This document shows positions 7,336 through 15,448 of a stretch of DNA of 33,827 bases, in pieces. The DNA is taken from contig CAZOWW010000059.1 in assembly GCA_964583765.1 (NCBI GenBank), forward strand, positions 1-33,827. The letters run 5' to 3'. The position numbers and the translations under genes are program-made. Origin of the DNA: CAZOWW01 sp964583765. Its GTDB lineage: Bacteria > Actinomycetota > Actinomycetes > Actinomycetales > Kineosporiaceae. Numbering within the stretch: position 1 is the stretch's first letter; every line of letters starts with the position of its first letter. The notes beneath the pieces are model-generated. The model was not told where the DNA came from. It saw only the letters and a list, made by a program, of their open reading frames with translations, and searched no databases.

Positions 7336-10300
7336 CTACCCGCAGACGACCTTGTCCACTGGAAGATAACGGGTGGTCGCGGTCTGTTCTTTAGTGTCAC
7401 CGCCGGAAGTCTTGATCACCCGGCTGAACGTGACCGAGAACCCGTCCGCCGAGCTCTGGGGGGTGCAGCCACCCGAGGTGTCGTGCACGGTCGAGGCCGA
7501 CACCCGGTCGGTGCGCCCGCTGACCGAGGTGGTGATCTCCGCGGTGCGGGTGCTCCAGAGGACGACGTGGGCCCGGGAGTCGACCCACGCCTGGATCAGC
7601 ACTCCCGCGGCACCGTCGTCGCGCCACTGCAGGTCGATGTCGGGCCAACGCACCACGGCGTCCCGGCCCATCGGGTACTTCGAGGAGTAGAAGGCGTGCG
7701 CGGTGTGCGAGACGCTCTGGAACCCGCCCTCGAAGGCCGCGTTGTAGACCAGGGTGGCCACATTGGCGTCGGGGCCACCGATCTCGATCTTGCTCTGCCC
7801 TCCGCTGACCATGGAGATGTCGCTGTATCCCTGCTCCAGCAGTGCCTGGCCGACGGCCTGGTTGAAGCTGAACACCTCACCCGGACGGACCACGGTGCCG
7901 TTCAGCTTCTTGATGATCGCCTTGACCGCCTCGTCCCGCTTCGCGGTACCCGGCAGCGGCAGGGAGTACGAGGACACCTTCTCCTTCACGCCCAGGCTCG
8001 ACAGCATCGCCGAGGTCATCGACGGCTGCTGGCTGACCGTGCCCACCGAGACGCTGTGCCGGGGGACGAGCAACGCGGAGCGCACCGCCGACGCGAAGGT
8101 GTCCGGGTCGATCGTGACACCGGCGGAACCGTCCACGGCCGTCGGAGTGCCGTCCTTGATCTCGAAGTGGGCATCCACGGCCTGCTGGACGATGCTGGGG
8201 TCGGCGGCGAGGACCGCGTCCCGCAGCATCTCCCCGTTCACCACCAGGGTGAGCACGCCGTCCCGGCCCGGAGCGACACTCAGCGCCGGCCCGAACTGCT
8301 CGGGGGTCAGGGTGACGGTCCGTCCCGCCACCGAGAGTTGCAGGGGGGCGCTCACCGCCGGCACCGCGATGTCGTCGAGCGCCTTCTCGGCGTCCTCCTG
8401 ACTCACCTTGGGCTGGACGTCCTGCACCGGCAGGGTGAGCGGCCGCTTCCCGGTCAGCCAGTTCTGGGTGATCAGGGAGACCGCCTGCGGCACGTCGAGA
8501 CCGCGACCCATGATCCCGGGCACCACGGCCGGACGCCCGTGATCAAAGACGATCTTCGAGTCCTCGGCGGTGACCGCCGTGCGCTTGGCGAGGTCGTTCA
8601 GGGCCGTGTCGAGCAGGGAGGGCTGCGACGCGTATCCCTTGACCGAGCCCGCGCCGTGGATCTGACGCCAGATGTGTGTCGGGGACAGCGAGAACCCGGC
8701 GAGGTCGTCGACGGTCGCCTCCGGGTCGAAGGCGAGACCCACCTCGTTGGGCTGCACGGTCTCCTGCCGGTCCCCGACCTTCAGGGTCAGCTGGACCATG
8801 CCCGCGTTCAGCGAGGAGCGCAGCCGCTCGACGGCCGCATTGCGTCCCAGGCCGCCGATCGCCACGCCGTCCACCGTCGTGCCCTGCGGGACCCGCCCGC
8901 TGACGGCCCACGCGGTCAGCAGGTATCCGCCGATCACCACGGCGGCTGCCATGAGCAGCCAACGCCGGCGGGAGCGCGGCGTCTCGTCCGGCACCTTCTC
9001 GGTGGACACGACGTCGCCCTGCGGGACCTGCGGCAGCCACAGACTGCGGTCGACCGCCGTGGGGACGGCGCTCGGCGCGGTCGCGCCGACCTCGACGGGA
9101 CGGCCGGCGAACCGGTCGCTCGCCTCCACGGTCTCGGCGACGGCATCGACCCCCAGCGCCCCGGCGGCAGGGGTCGGGGTCCGCGCCGTGTCCCGGTCGA
9201 ACCCGCTCATGTCCACCGGCTCGAGCAGGCGCCAGAGCTCCAGCTTCGGCCGCCCGGACTCCGCCCCGGGGTCGGTGTCCGTGTCGGCCAGGTGCAGGAC
9301 CACCGGACCGCTGTCGGGGAAGTTCAGGTCGGCCAGGGACGGCGGGGGCTGCTCCGGGGGTGTCGCGGGCGATACGCGACCGCCGGACCGGGCCGTCGGA
9401 TCGGGCCGGGTCCCCCGGTTCCGTCCGGGCACCGAGAGCTCATCGGGTGCGCCGTCGATCGCTCCGCCCTCGACCGGGACGGACTGCTCGATCGGGGTGC
9501 GCGACACCACGGGCGGCTCGAAGCCGCCACCGGGTGCGGGGCGTTGCCACCCTCCGGTACCGCGTGCGGCGGGGGCGTCACCGGGTCGCGCTTCGGGCGC
9601 ACCCCAGGAGCCGGCGGCCCGCTCGGCCGCCGCAGCCCGTCCGGCTGCGGTCTCCTGCCCCGGTGGTACCGCCCGCTGGTCGGGGGCGGTCTCCCCGGGC
9701 ACGGCCCACTGCAGGAAGGAGCTCGGCCGCAGTTCCTCCGAGGCCTCCGCAGGGGCGGGCTCGGTCGCGGAGAGAGATCGGTCGCGCTGGCCGAACTGCG
9801 AGAGCAACGCCTCGAGACTGGCCGGCGTGGCCCGGTGCGGGCGCACGGCCGGCTCGGCCGGCGGCTGCGGCGCTCGGGTCGGCGGCTGGTGCTGCGGCGG
9901 CATTCCGGTCGACGCCGGAGCGGTGCCGGACGCCACGTTGTCCGCCAGCGCGGACAGGTCCAGCGAGGCCGTCGGCACGAAGAGATCCGCCGGATCGCGC
10001 ACGTCGGAGCGGGCGGCGAAGACCTCCGCGCTCCGCGGGACCGGGGTTCCGGACTCCCCCGGCGCAGGATCCGGACGAGGCTCCGGCTTCACCTTGGGCT
10101 CGAAGAGCGAGACCGCCTCCGCCTGCGGCGTCCAGGCCTGGGCCCCGGCCGGCATGAAGAGCGAGGCGGGCGCCGGGCGCGTGGTGGACGGCGCTCCCCC
10201 GGGCGGCGGGATCGGACGCTTGGGCAGCGGCCGGCGCGGCAGCGGCTCGACCGGTTCCGCCACGGGCGGCGCCACCTGCGCCGCGGGCGCCGGTGCGGGC

Positions 10301-11382
10301 CAGGCCGAGGGGGTCGTGGCAGCCAGCCCCGGCGAGAAGGAACCGCCGACGGGACGCTTGGGCAGCGGCCGGCGCGGCAGTGCCTCACCCTGTCCGGGCT
10401 CTCCGCGGCTGTCGAGGGCCGGCGAGGCCGGGCCGGACGGGGCGGCCTGCGCGAACGGGGCCGCCTGCGCGAACGGGGCAGCGGGAGTTGCCTGCGCGAA
10501 CGGGGCAGCGGGAGTTGCCTGCCCGAACGGCGCGGCGCCCGGCGCGAAGGACGGGGCCCCGCTCGGGGGTGAGGGCTGCGGGGGGGCCGGGGGCGCGCTC
10601 GACTGGGCCGCGGAGGCCCGGGTGAACAGCGCGGAGGCCGAGGCCCGGCGCGTGGACCGGGTGGAGGCGCCCGAGGCGGGAGCGGCAGGCGCAGGGGCAG
10701 CGGGGGCCGCCGGGATCGCGGGCGGCGCGGCCACGGCGGGAGGCGCGGGAGGTTGCTGCCCGGCGCTCCGCCCGAACGGGTTGGGCATGGTCGGCCGGTG
10801 CCCGGCACCCCGCCCCGAGGGCAGGGGTCGGACGGGCAGCGGTGCCGCCGCCGGCAGCTCGCTCCCGGCATGGGCCACCGCCGGCAGCTCGCTGCCGGAA
10901 TGGGCCGCAGCCTCGGCGCGCGCACCCGGCTGCACCGGGGACGCGACAGACGCGGGCGGGACCGCGGACGGTGTGGGGAAGGCGGCAGGGGCGGCGGATG
11001 CGGCAGGCGCAGCGGGGGCCGAGGACCCGGTCGACGCCGGGCGGGGCGCGTCCGAGGACTGCGGGGCATCGCTGGCCTTGAGCCACTCGGGCTCGACCAC
11101 CGGAAGCGGACGGTGCCACGGCTCGCTGTCGGGCCAGCGGAAGGCGGGGATCGGCCCGGTCAGTGCGGGCTCGGCGGGCGCGCCGTCGCGGCCCTTCACG
11201 TTGCCCGCAGCCGCGGCGGGAGCACCGGTCGTGGGCTGCACCGCCTGGTCGGACCTCGGCCCGGCGACCTGCTCGTCCGCACCGGAACCCGATACCGGTC
11301 CGCTCGAGATCAGCTCGATCTCACCCTGGTCCGGGGCTGCACCCGCCGTCATGGCCTCCGGGCGCGAGACGTCAGCGGTCAC
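7336..11382 (-). CDS. Large VanW-family membrane protein with ~800-residue disordered N-terminus
   Basis: The 1348-residue product starts at GTG 11382 behind GGGAGGAG; the ATG at 11350 has too short a spacing. Residues 1 to ~800 are Pro/Ala/Ser-rich, lack predicted folds and contain short repeats (LPRRPLPKRP twice, PFAQATPAA several times). One transmembrane span follows at ~807-829 (RRRWLLMAAAVVIGGYLL), then extracytoplasmic PG_binding_4-like repeats (VPQGTTVDGVAIGGLG; later VQDVQPKVSQEDAEKAL) and a VanW domain at ~1140-1280 (VVRPGEVFSFNQAVG, SVSHTAHAFYSSKYPMGRD). The usual VanW core GGGxSQ/CQxATTLxNAAF reads IGGPDANVATLVYNAAF, so the Ser/Cys-Gln pair is replaced. It probably binds the cell wall from the membrane. 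VanW domains have no proven catalytic function. The long N-terminal region would lie in the cytoplasm. Confidence 0.9.
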   Translation of the reverse strand: MTADVSRPEAMTAGAAPDQGEIELISSGPVSGSGADEQVAGPRSDQAVQPTTGAPAAAAGNVKGRDGAPAEPALTGPIPAFRWPDSEPWHRPLPVVEPEWLKASDAPQSSDAPRPASTGSSAPAAPAASAAPAAFPTPSAVPPASVASPVQPGARAEAAAHSGSELPAVAHAGSELPAAAPLPVRPLPSGRGAGHRPTMPNPFGRSAGQQPPAPPAVAAPPAIPAAPAAPAPAAPASGASTRSTRRASASALFTRASAAQSSAPPAPPQPSPPSGAPSFAPGAAPFGQATPAAPFAQATPAAPFAQAAPFAQAAPSGPASPALDSRGEPGQGEALPRRPLPKRPVGGSFSPGLAATTPSAWPAPAPAAQVAPPVAEPVEPLPRRPLPKRPIPPPGGAPSTTRPAPASLFMPAGAQAWTPQAEAVSLFEPKVKPEPRPDPAPGESGTPVPRSAEVFAARSDVRDPADLFVPTASLDLSALADNVASGTAPASTGMPPQHQPPTRAPQPPAEPAVRPHRATPASLEALLSQFGQRDRSLSATEPAPAEASEELRPSSFLQWAVPGETAPDQRAVPPGQETAAGRAAAAERAAGSWGAPEARPGDAPAARGTGGWQRPAPGGGFEPPVVSRTPIEQSVPVEGGAIDGAPDELSVPGRNRGTRPDPTARSGGRVSPATPPEQPPPSLADLNFPDSGPVVLHLADTDTDPGAESGRPKLELWRLLEPVDMSGFDRDTARTPTPAAGALGVDAVAETVEASDRFAGRPVEVGATAPSAVPTAVDRSLWLPQVPQGDVVSTEKVPDETPRSRRRWLLMAAAVVIGGYLLTAWAVSGRVPQGTTVDGVAIGGLGRNAAVERLRSSLNAGMVQLTLKVGDRQETVQPNEVGLAFDPEATVDDLAGFSLSPTHIWRQIHGAGSVKGYASQPSLLDTALNDLAKRTAVTAEDSKIVFDHGRPAVVPGIMGRGLDVPQAVSLITQNWLTGKRPLTLPVQDVQPKVSQEDAEKALDDIAVPAVSAPLQLSVAGRTVTLTPEQFGPALSVAPGRDGVLTLVVNGEMLRDAVLAADPSIVQQAVDAHFEIKDGTPTAVDGSAGVTIDPDTFASAVRSALLVPRHSVSVGTVSQQPSMTSAMLSSLGVKEKVSSYSLPLPGTAKRDEAVKAIIKKLNGTVVRPGEVFSFNQAVGQALLEQGYSDISMVSGGQSKIEIGGPDANVATLVYNAAFEGGFQSVSHTAHAFYSSKYPMGRDAVVRWPDIDLQWRDDGAAGVLIQAWVDSRAHVVLWSTRTAEITTSVSGRTDRVSASTVHDTSGGCTPQSSADGFSVTFSRVIKTSGGDTKEQTATTRYLPVDKVVCG
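10445..10531 (-). repeat. In-frame 27-bp tandem repeats in the VanW gene
   Basis: Two identical 27-bp units (10463-10489, 10490-10516) are flanked by a shortened copy at 10445-10462 and a diverged copy from 10517. On the coding strand they give PFAQATPAA-type repeats. They are in frame and lie in the disordered cytoplasmic half. Confidence 0.93.
10848..10907 (-). repeat. 30-bp tandem duplication in the VanW gene
   Basis: Two 30-bp copies (10848-10877 and 10878-10907) differ at a few bases and encode AHSGSELPA/VAHAGSELPA. They are in frame and lie in the disordered N-terminal region. Confidence 0.9.
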
Positions 11383-11498
11383 CGACTCCTCCCAGCCTCA
11401 CGACAGTCGAAGTGGATCGGTTAGCCCCGGGGCCATCCTAGGTGGCAGCTCCCCTCGCGGGGGATGCGAAACCAAGGACCACGCTGTGCACTCACTAG

Positions 11499-11562
11499 CT
11501 ACTGATAGTAGTCAAGCGGAGATCATTTCGATGCCTGACGCCGTTCTGTTGACGACTCAACA
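11499..11562 (-). promoter_or_regulatory. Likely control region upstream of the VanW gene: two inverted repeats and a TTGACT box
   Basis: The gap 11383-11597 is less GC-rich than its surroundings. It holds an inverted repeat ctact-gat-agtag (11499-11511), a minus-strand TTGACT (11515-11510) that overlaps it and fits a -35 box, and a second inverted repeat tgttga-cgac-tcaaca (11547-11562). The matching -10 is not clear. The arrangement suggests a promoter with operator-like sites. Confidence 0.35.
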
Positions 11563-11597
11563 CGTTGCGAGTTCGCCATCTGGGGCCGAAGTGTAGC

Positions 11598-12197
11598 TCA
11601 GCCCAACTCTCGGTAGGCGCTCGTGTGATACACGAGAACCCGTTCCCCGGGGCCACCCAGCTCGGCGCGGACCACCTCGCCGACCACGATCGAGTGGTCC
11701 CCGGCGGGGTGCACCGCCTGGGTACGGCACTCCAGCCAGGCGACGGCGGCGTCCACGAGGGCCGCTCCGCTGTACTCCCCCCGCCGGTGCGGCACGCCGT
11801 CCAACTGCCCCACCACCGGACGGCCACGGGTGGCGAGCCAACTCGCGGCCGGCCGCCCCTGCGCGGACAGGATGCTCACCGCCCAACGCCCCGACTCGAG
11901 CACCGCGTCGTGGAAGCGTGCCTGGGTCTCCACGCACACCAGCACCAGGGGCGGGTCGAGCGAGACCGAGGTGAAGGCGTTGGCCGTCATCGCGTGGTCG
12001 ACCCCGCGGGGACAGGTGCTCACCACGGTGACCCCGGTGGCGAACCGCCCAACCGCCCGGCGGAAGTCCGCCCGGAGCCGCTCGTCCTCCTGGGGAGCGG
12101 CCCCCTGGGGGACGGCCTCCTGGGCACCGGGATCGGTCGGTGCCCAGGAGAGAGCTCCCGTGGCGGAGGGGACCGCGTGGCCCACGTCGTCCGGCAT
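11598..12197 (-). CDS. Flavin reductase domain protein (HpaC-like FMN-binding split barrel)
   Basis: The 199-residue product carries the flavin-reductase-like FMN domain from ~41: DFRRAVGRFATGVTVVST, then HAMTANAFTSVSLDPPLVLVC, the FMN-contact block of NAD(P)H:flavin oxidoreductases, and AGDHSIVVGEV toward the C-terminus. Such enzymes supply reduced flavin to monooxygenases, but no monooxygenase is encoded nearby. The start is uncertain. ATG 12197 leaves 22 bases after the upstream stop; ATG 12233 or TTG 12239 would overlap the FtsH-like gene. All lack a good ribosome-binding site. Residues before ~40 are low-complexity. It lies downstream of the FtsH-like protease on the same strand and is probably co-transcribed. 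Confidence 0.88.
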   Translation of the reverse strand: MPDDVGHAVPSATGALSWAPTDPGAQEAVPQGAAPQEDERLRADFRRAVGRFATGVTVVSTCPRGVDHAMTANAFTSVSLDPPLVLVCVETQARFHDAVLESGRWAVSILSAQGRPAASWLATRGRPVVGQLDGVPHRRGEYSGAALVDAAVAWLECRTQAVHPAGDHSIVVGEVVRAELGGPGERVLVYHTSAYRELG

Positions 12198-12219
12198 GCC
12201 GCCAGGATAGGTGGGTAGA

Positions 12220-14151
12220 TCAGGCGCCGGCATCGCCAACGGCGCAGGAGCGCAGGTCGATCACCCGGTCCCGGGCGCCGCCCGCGGCGACCAGGACATC
12301 GGTGATCTCGTGCCCGACCAGTTCGTGCCGCTCCAGCAGCGCGTCCCGGAGCGCCGCGACGAGGTGCCGGTGCAGGGACAGCAGCATCCGGGCCTCCTCC
12401 CGCGCCTGGCTCAGGGTGCTCTCGACCATCCGGCGTCCCGCGCTGTCCCCGATCACGCGGCCGACCAGGTTGTCCGAGTTGAACGGACCGCCCTGGACAG
12501 CGGAGTACGAGATCAGGGTGTCCGACATGCCGGCCGCGCCGACCATCTGTGCCGCCACCGTGGTGGCGTACTGCAGGTCGCCGGCCGGACCGGTCGAGAT
12601 GTCACCGAAGAAGATCTCCTCGGCGACCTGCCCCCCGAACGCGATCTGGATCATGCTCTCCAACTCGGAGCGGGACCGGGTGTAGACGTCCTCGCGGTCA
12701 CCGTGGGAGAGCATGCCGAGGGCATCCCCGCGCTTGATGATCGTCAGGATCTCCAGCCGTCGCTGGGGGGCGACGAGCCAGGCCATCACGGCGTGCCCGG
12801 CCTCGTGCGTGGCGATCAGGTTCTTCTCGTGGGCGGTGTACCCCACCGGCTGGCCGACGCCGATCTCCGTGGAGAGCCTGGCCTGCGCCAGATCCGCCCA
12901 GGACAGGCTCATCGCGTCCCGGCGCAGGGCGTACACGAGGGCCTCGTCGAGCAGGTGCTCGATCATCACCGGGCTGTACCCCTGGGTGACCCCCGCGAGG
13001 GCGTCGCGGTACTCGTCCTCGTCGAGCTGGTCGTCATGCGCCTTGCGGGCCAGGAAGTGGTCGATGATCTCCCTCCGGCCGGCCTTGTCCGGCAGGCCGA
13101 AGGTCAGCCTGCGGTCGAAGCGCCCCGGACGCAGCAGGGCCGGGTCCAGGTCGGAGGAACGGTTGGTGGCCGCGATGATCAGTACGTTCACGGGCTCGGG
13201 CCGGGGCCGGGAGAGCTGCCGGTGCGGTGGCAGGTACCGGTTCACCGCGTCCACCAACAGGGCGACCGCGCGCTGCCGGCCGGTCGGCTGGTCGAAGGAC
13301 TGCATCTGCACGAGCAGTTCGTTGACGACCCCGCCCACGCCCTCGCTGATCGCCGCGTGGGTGACCGAGCCGGACGACGTCCCGCCCGACAACTGCGCAC
13401 GCAGGCCGGCTCCGGGACCCCAGGCACGGGACGGCACGAGACCCGCCGGAGCAGCCGTGGCACCCAGCCCCGAACGGGCGGTGGCGATGGCGTCGATCTC
13501 CTCGATGAACCCGATCGCCGCGCCCTCGGCGCGGGCCGCACGGCGCAGCTCCTTGAAGTACGAGCGGATCTTGCGGGCGGTGGCGCCGTAGAACATCGAC
13601 TGGAAGGAGGTCGCCGAGACGAAGAGGAAGGGAACCCCGGCCTCGGCCGCCATGGCCTTGGCCATGTGCGTCTTGCCCGTCCCGGGAGGCCCGTCGAAGA
13701 GCAGCCCCCGGCGCGGTGTCCCACCCATCTCGCGCTGGAAACTCGCCGCGTTGCGGAAGACGGCGAGGGTCTGCTCCACCTCGGCCCGCACCGGCGCCAG
13801 CCCCTTGACGTCGTCGAGGCGGACGTCGATCTGCTCCCGGCGGAAGGTCACGTGCGGCGACCGGCCCGCCACCAGCCACATGCCGACCATCATCAGCGGC
13901 ATCGCGAGCAGGATGAGCAACATCACCATGAGCATCGGGTCCATGGCCGGCGGGGACGGCGGAGCCGCACTGCCGGTGGTGAGCACCCGGAACCACATCC
14001 ACGCCGCCACGGGCGCCAGGAGCATCGCGAGGTGGGCCAGGCGCCTGCGGCGGTACCGCTCCTGGGTCCGCACCACATCCGCCGGTCCGGAGCCGATGAT
14101 CCCCCCGGATCCCTCGTCCCGCGTCGTCGTCCTGTCCATCCCTCCGCGCAC
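12220..14151 (-). CDS. FtsH-like membrane AAA+ zinc metalloprotease with unusual insertions
   Basis: The ~643-residue product is an ATP-dependent membrane protease. Two transmembrane spans (~38-56 and ~73-95) are joined by only ~16 residues, against the folded periplasmic domain of classic FtsH. The AAA module has Walker A GPPGTGKT (154-161), pore loop MFYG (~186-189), Walker B IGFIEEIDA (E in place of the first D of FIDEIDA), and the ATNR...LLRPGRFDRR second-region block. The M41 peptidase has HEAGH (449-453) and a third ligand candidate D525 in GPAGDLQYAT, so it should be active. Two inserts (~231-268 and ~291-318) lie between Walker B and the ATNR block. The start is GTG 14151 behind GAGGG; ATG 14139 is possible but sits directly against GGAGG. 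It is likely a paralogue beside a housekeeping ftsH elsewhere. Confidence 0.88.
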   Translation of the reverse strand: MRGGMDRTTTRDEGSGGIIGSGPADVVRTQERYRRRRLAHLAMLLAPVAAWMWFRVLTTGSAAPPSPPAMDPMLMVMLLILLAMPLMMVGMWLVAGRSPHVTFRREQIDVRLDDVKGLAPVRAEVEQTLAVFRNAASFQREMGGTPRRGLLFDGPPGTGKTHMAKAMAAEAGVPFLFVSATSFQSMFYGATARKIRSYFKELRRAARAEGAAIGFIEEIDAIATARSGLGATAAPAGLVPSRAWGPGAGLRAQLSGGTSSGSVTHAAISEGVGGVVNELLVQMQSFDQPTGRQRAVALLVDAVNRYLPPHRQLSRPRPEPVNVLIIAATNRSSDLDPALLRPGRFDRRLTFGLPDKAGRREIIDHFLARKAHDDQLDEDEYRDALAGVTQGYSPVMIEHLLDEALVYALRRDAMSLSWADLAQARLSTEIGVGQPVGYTAHEKNLIATHEAGHAVMAWLVAPQRRLEILTIIKRGDALGMLSHGDREDVYTRSRSELESMIQIAFGGQVAEEIFFGDISTGPAGDLQYATTVAAQMVGAAGMSDTLISYSAVQGGPFNSDNLVGRVIGDSAGRRMVESTLSQAREEARMLLSLHRHLVAALRDALLERHELVGHEITDVLVAAGGARDRVIDLRSCAVGDAGA

Positions 14152-14341
14152 GTCCCCACCCTCTCGACCACGGCGCGGTCGCGCGGTCCGGCGCCAGGAC
14201 GGTGCCCGGATCCCACGCGATCGCTCACGGTAGTCAGACCACCTTGCCGGCGACAGAGCGTGACTGTGGCGGAGAGCGCGGAGGACATCACCCGAACGTG
14301 TACGGGCAGAGGCCGAACCACCCGGACAGCCCAGCCTCACG

Positions 14342-14356
14342 GTGACAGGGTGTCAC
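14342..14356. promoter_or_regulatory. Inverted repeat gtgaca-ggg-tgtcac
   Basis: A perfect 6-bp inverted repeat with a 3-bp spacer lies in the 301-base gap (14152-14452) between mshB and the FtsH-like gene, ~190 bases upstream of the latter. It has the size of a dimeric repressor site. I see no clear promoter boxes or small gene in the rest of this gap. Confidence 0.3.
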
Positions 14357-14452
14357 GGAGCGGCGACGAAAGGTCGCCAGCACGGGATGTGCTCACGGCG
14401 CGTGCCGAACGGGGACACCGGACCCCCGGTCACCGCCGGCGGCGGGGTGCGT

Positions 14453-15361
14453 TCAGGCGATCCCGTCGAACAGGTCGCTCTCGCGGCCGTCCGGCCCCAC
14501 CTCGGCGCCGAACTTCCCGCAGGCGAGCCGGTAGTACTCGATCCCCGACAGCGGCATGCCCGCACCATCGGCGAGGGTGAAGGAACGGCCGTCCGGGGCC
14601 ACCGCGACCTGGGTGGCGTGCGCGCGCAGGGCCGCGGCCTTGGCGCTGACGAAGGCCTCGGCGTCCACCCGGGTCGTGACCTCGTCGTCGGGCACCACGA
14701 AGGACGGCACGGCACGATCCGGTGCGGCGGGGGCCTGGTCCGCCGCCGATTCCGGCAGCACCGACCAGTAGACCTTCGACACCCGCCACGGCGCCCGCCC
14801 CGCACCGTGACAGGCGGGATCCTCCCGCTCGGCGAGTTCCACGGCCGCCATCGCCACCCGGTGCGCCTGCAGGTGGTCCGGGTGCCCGTAGCCGCCCCCG
14901 GGCTCGTAGGTGAGGAGTACCTGCGGGCGCAGACGCCGGATCACCGTGGCCAGCCGGGCCGCGGCCTCGTCCGGGTCAGCCAGGGCGAAGGCGTCCGGCC
15001 GGATGTCCGGGGCGGGCACCACGGTGCCGTCCGGGGCCACCGCCATGCCCGAGTCGCGGTAGATCCGCGGGGCGAACCCGGGTTCGCCCTCCCCCAGGAA
15101 CCGGTGATCGGTGACCCCCAGCAGGGCCATGGCCGAGGCCAGCTCGCGCGTGCGCTCGGCTCCGAGGGCGTCGTCCCGGCCTGCGACCAGGTGGCCGAGC
15201 TCGGCCGGGATGATCTCTCCCTCTTCGCCCCGCGTGCACGTGACCAGAGCCACCGAGACTCCCCGGGCGACGTAGGCGGCCATGGTGGCACCGCTGTTGA
15301 TCGTCTCGTCGTCCGGATGAGCGTGCACGAGGAGCAACCGGCGATCGGCAGAGGTGGTCAC
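14453..15361 (-). CDS. mshB: N-acetyl-1-D-myo-inositol-2-amino-2-deoxy-alpha-D-glucopyranoside deacetylase
   Basis: MshB removes the acetyl group from GlcNAc-inositol, the second step of mycothiol synthesis. The 302-residue product matches the length of the mycobacterial enzyme. AHPDDE at 14-19 supplies the zinc ligands H15 and D18 and the general base D17; HPDH at 160-163 gives the third ligand (H163). LLTYEPGGGYGHPDHLQAHR is diagnostic of MshB rather than of the related Mca amidase. The start is GTG 15361 (VTTSADRRLLLVHAHPDDE). An upstream in-frame opening runs into typA and is not family-like. It lies 73 bases after typA on the same strand. Its presence supports an actinobacterial host that uses mycothiol. 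Confidence 0.94.
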   Translation of the reverse strand: MTTSADRRLLLVHAHPDDETINSGATMAAYVARGVSVALVTCTRGEEGEIIPAELGHLVAGRDDALGAERTRELASAMALLGVTDHRFLGEGEPGFAPRIYRDSGMAVAPDGTVVPAPDIRPDAFALADPDEAAARLATVIRRLRPQVLLTYEPGGGYGHPDHLQAHRVAMAAVELAEREDPACHGAGRAPWRVSKVYWSVLPESAADQAPAAPDRAVPSFVVPDDEVTTRVDAEAFVSAKAAALRAHATQVAVAPDGRSFTLADGAGMPLSGIEYYRLACGKFGAEVGPDGRESDLFDGIA

Positions 15362-15407
15362 CCGTCCAGTGTGGCCTGTCCGCGACGGCGCCCCGTCACC
15401 GCACTGC

Positions 15408-15448
15408 CGATCAGGCGCGCCGCGTCCCCGTCGATCAGGCGCGCCGCG
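15408..15448 (-). repeat. 17-bp direct repeat overlapping the typA stop
   Basis: cgatcaggcgcgccgcg occurs at 15408-15424 and 15432-15448. The second copy contains the last codons and stop of typA; the first lies just beyond, so the gene end was locally duplicated with a 24-bp period. Confidence 0.9.

Noticed and set aside
7174..11596. Very long plus-strand open frames opposite the VanW gene
   Set aside because: They are Arg/Gly/Pro-rich shadow frames without motifs. The minus strand carries PG_binding_4 and VanW blocks.
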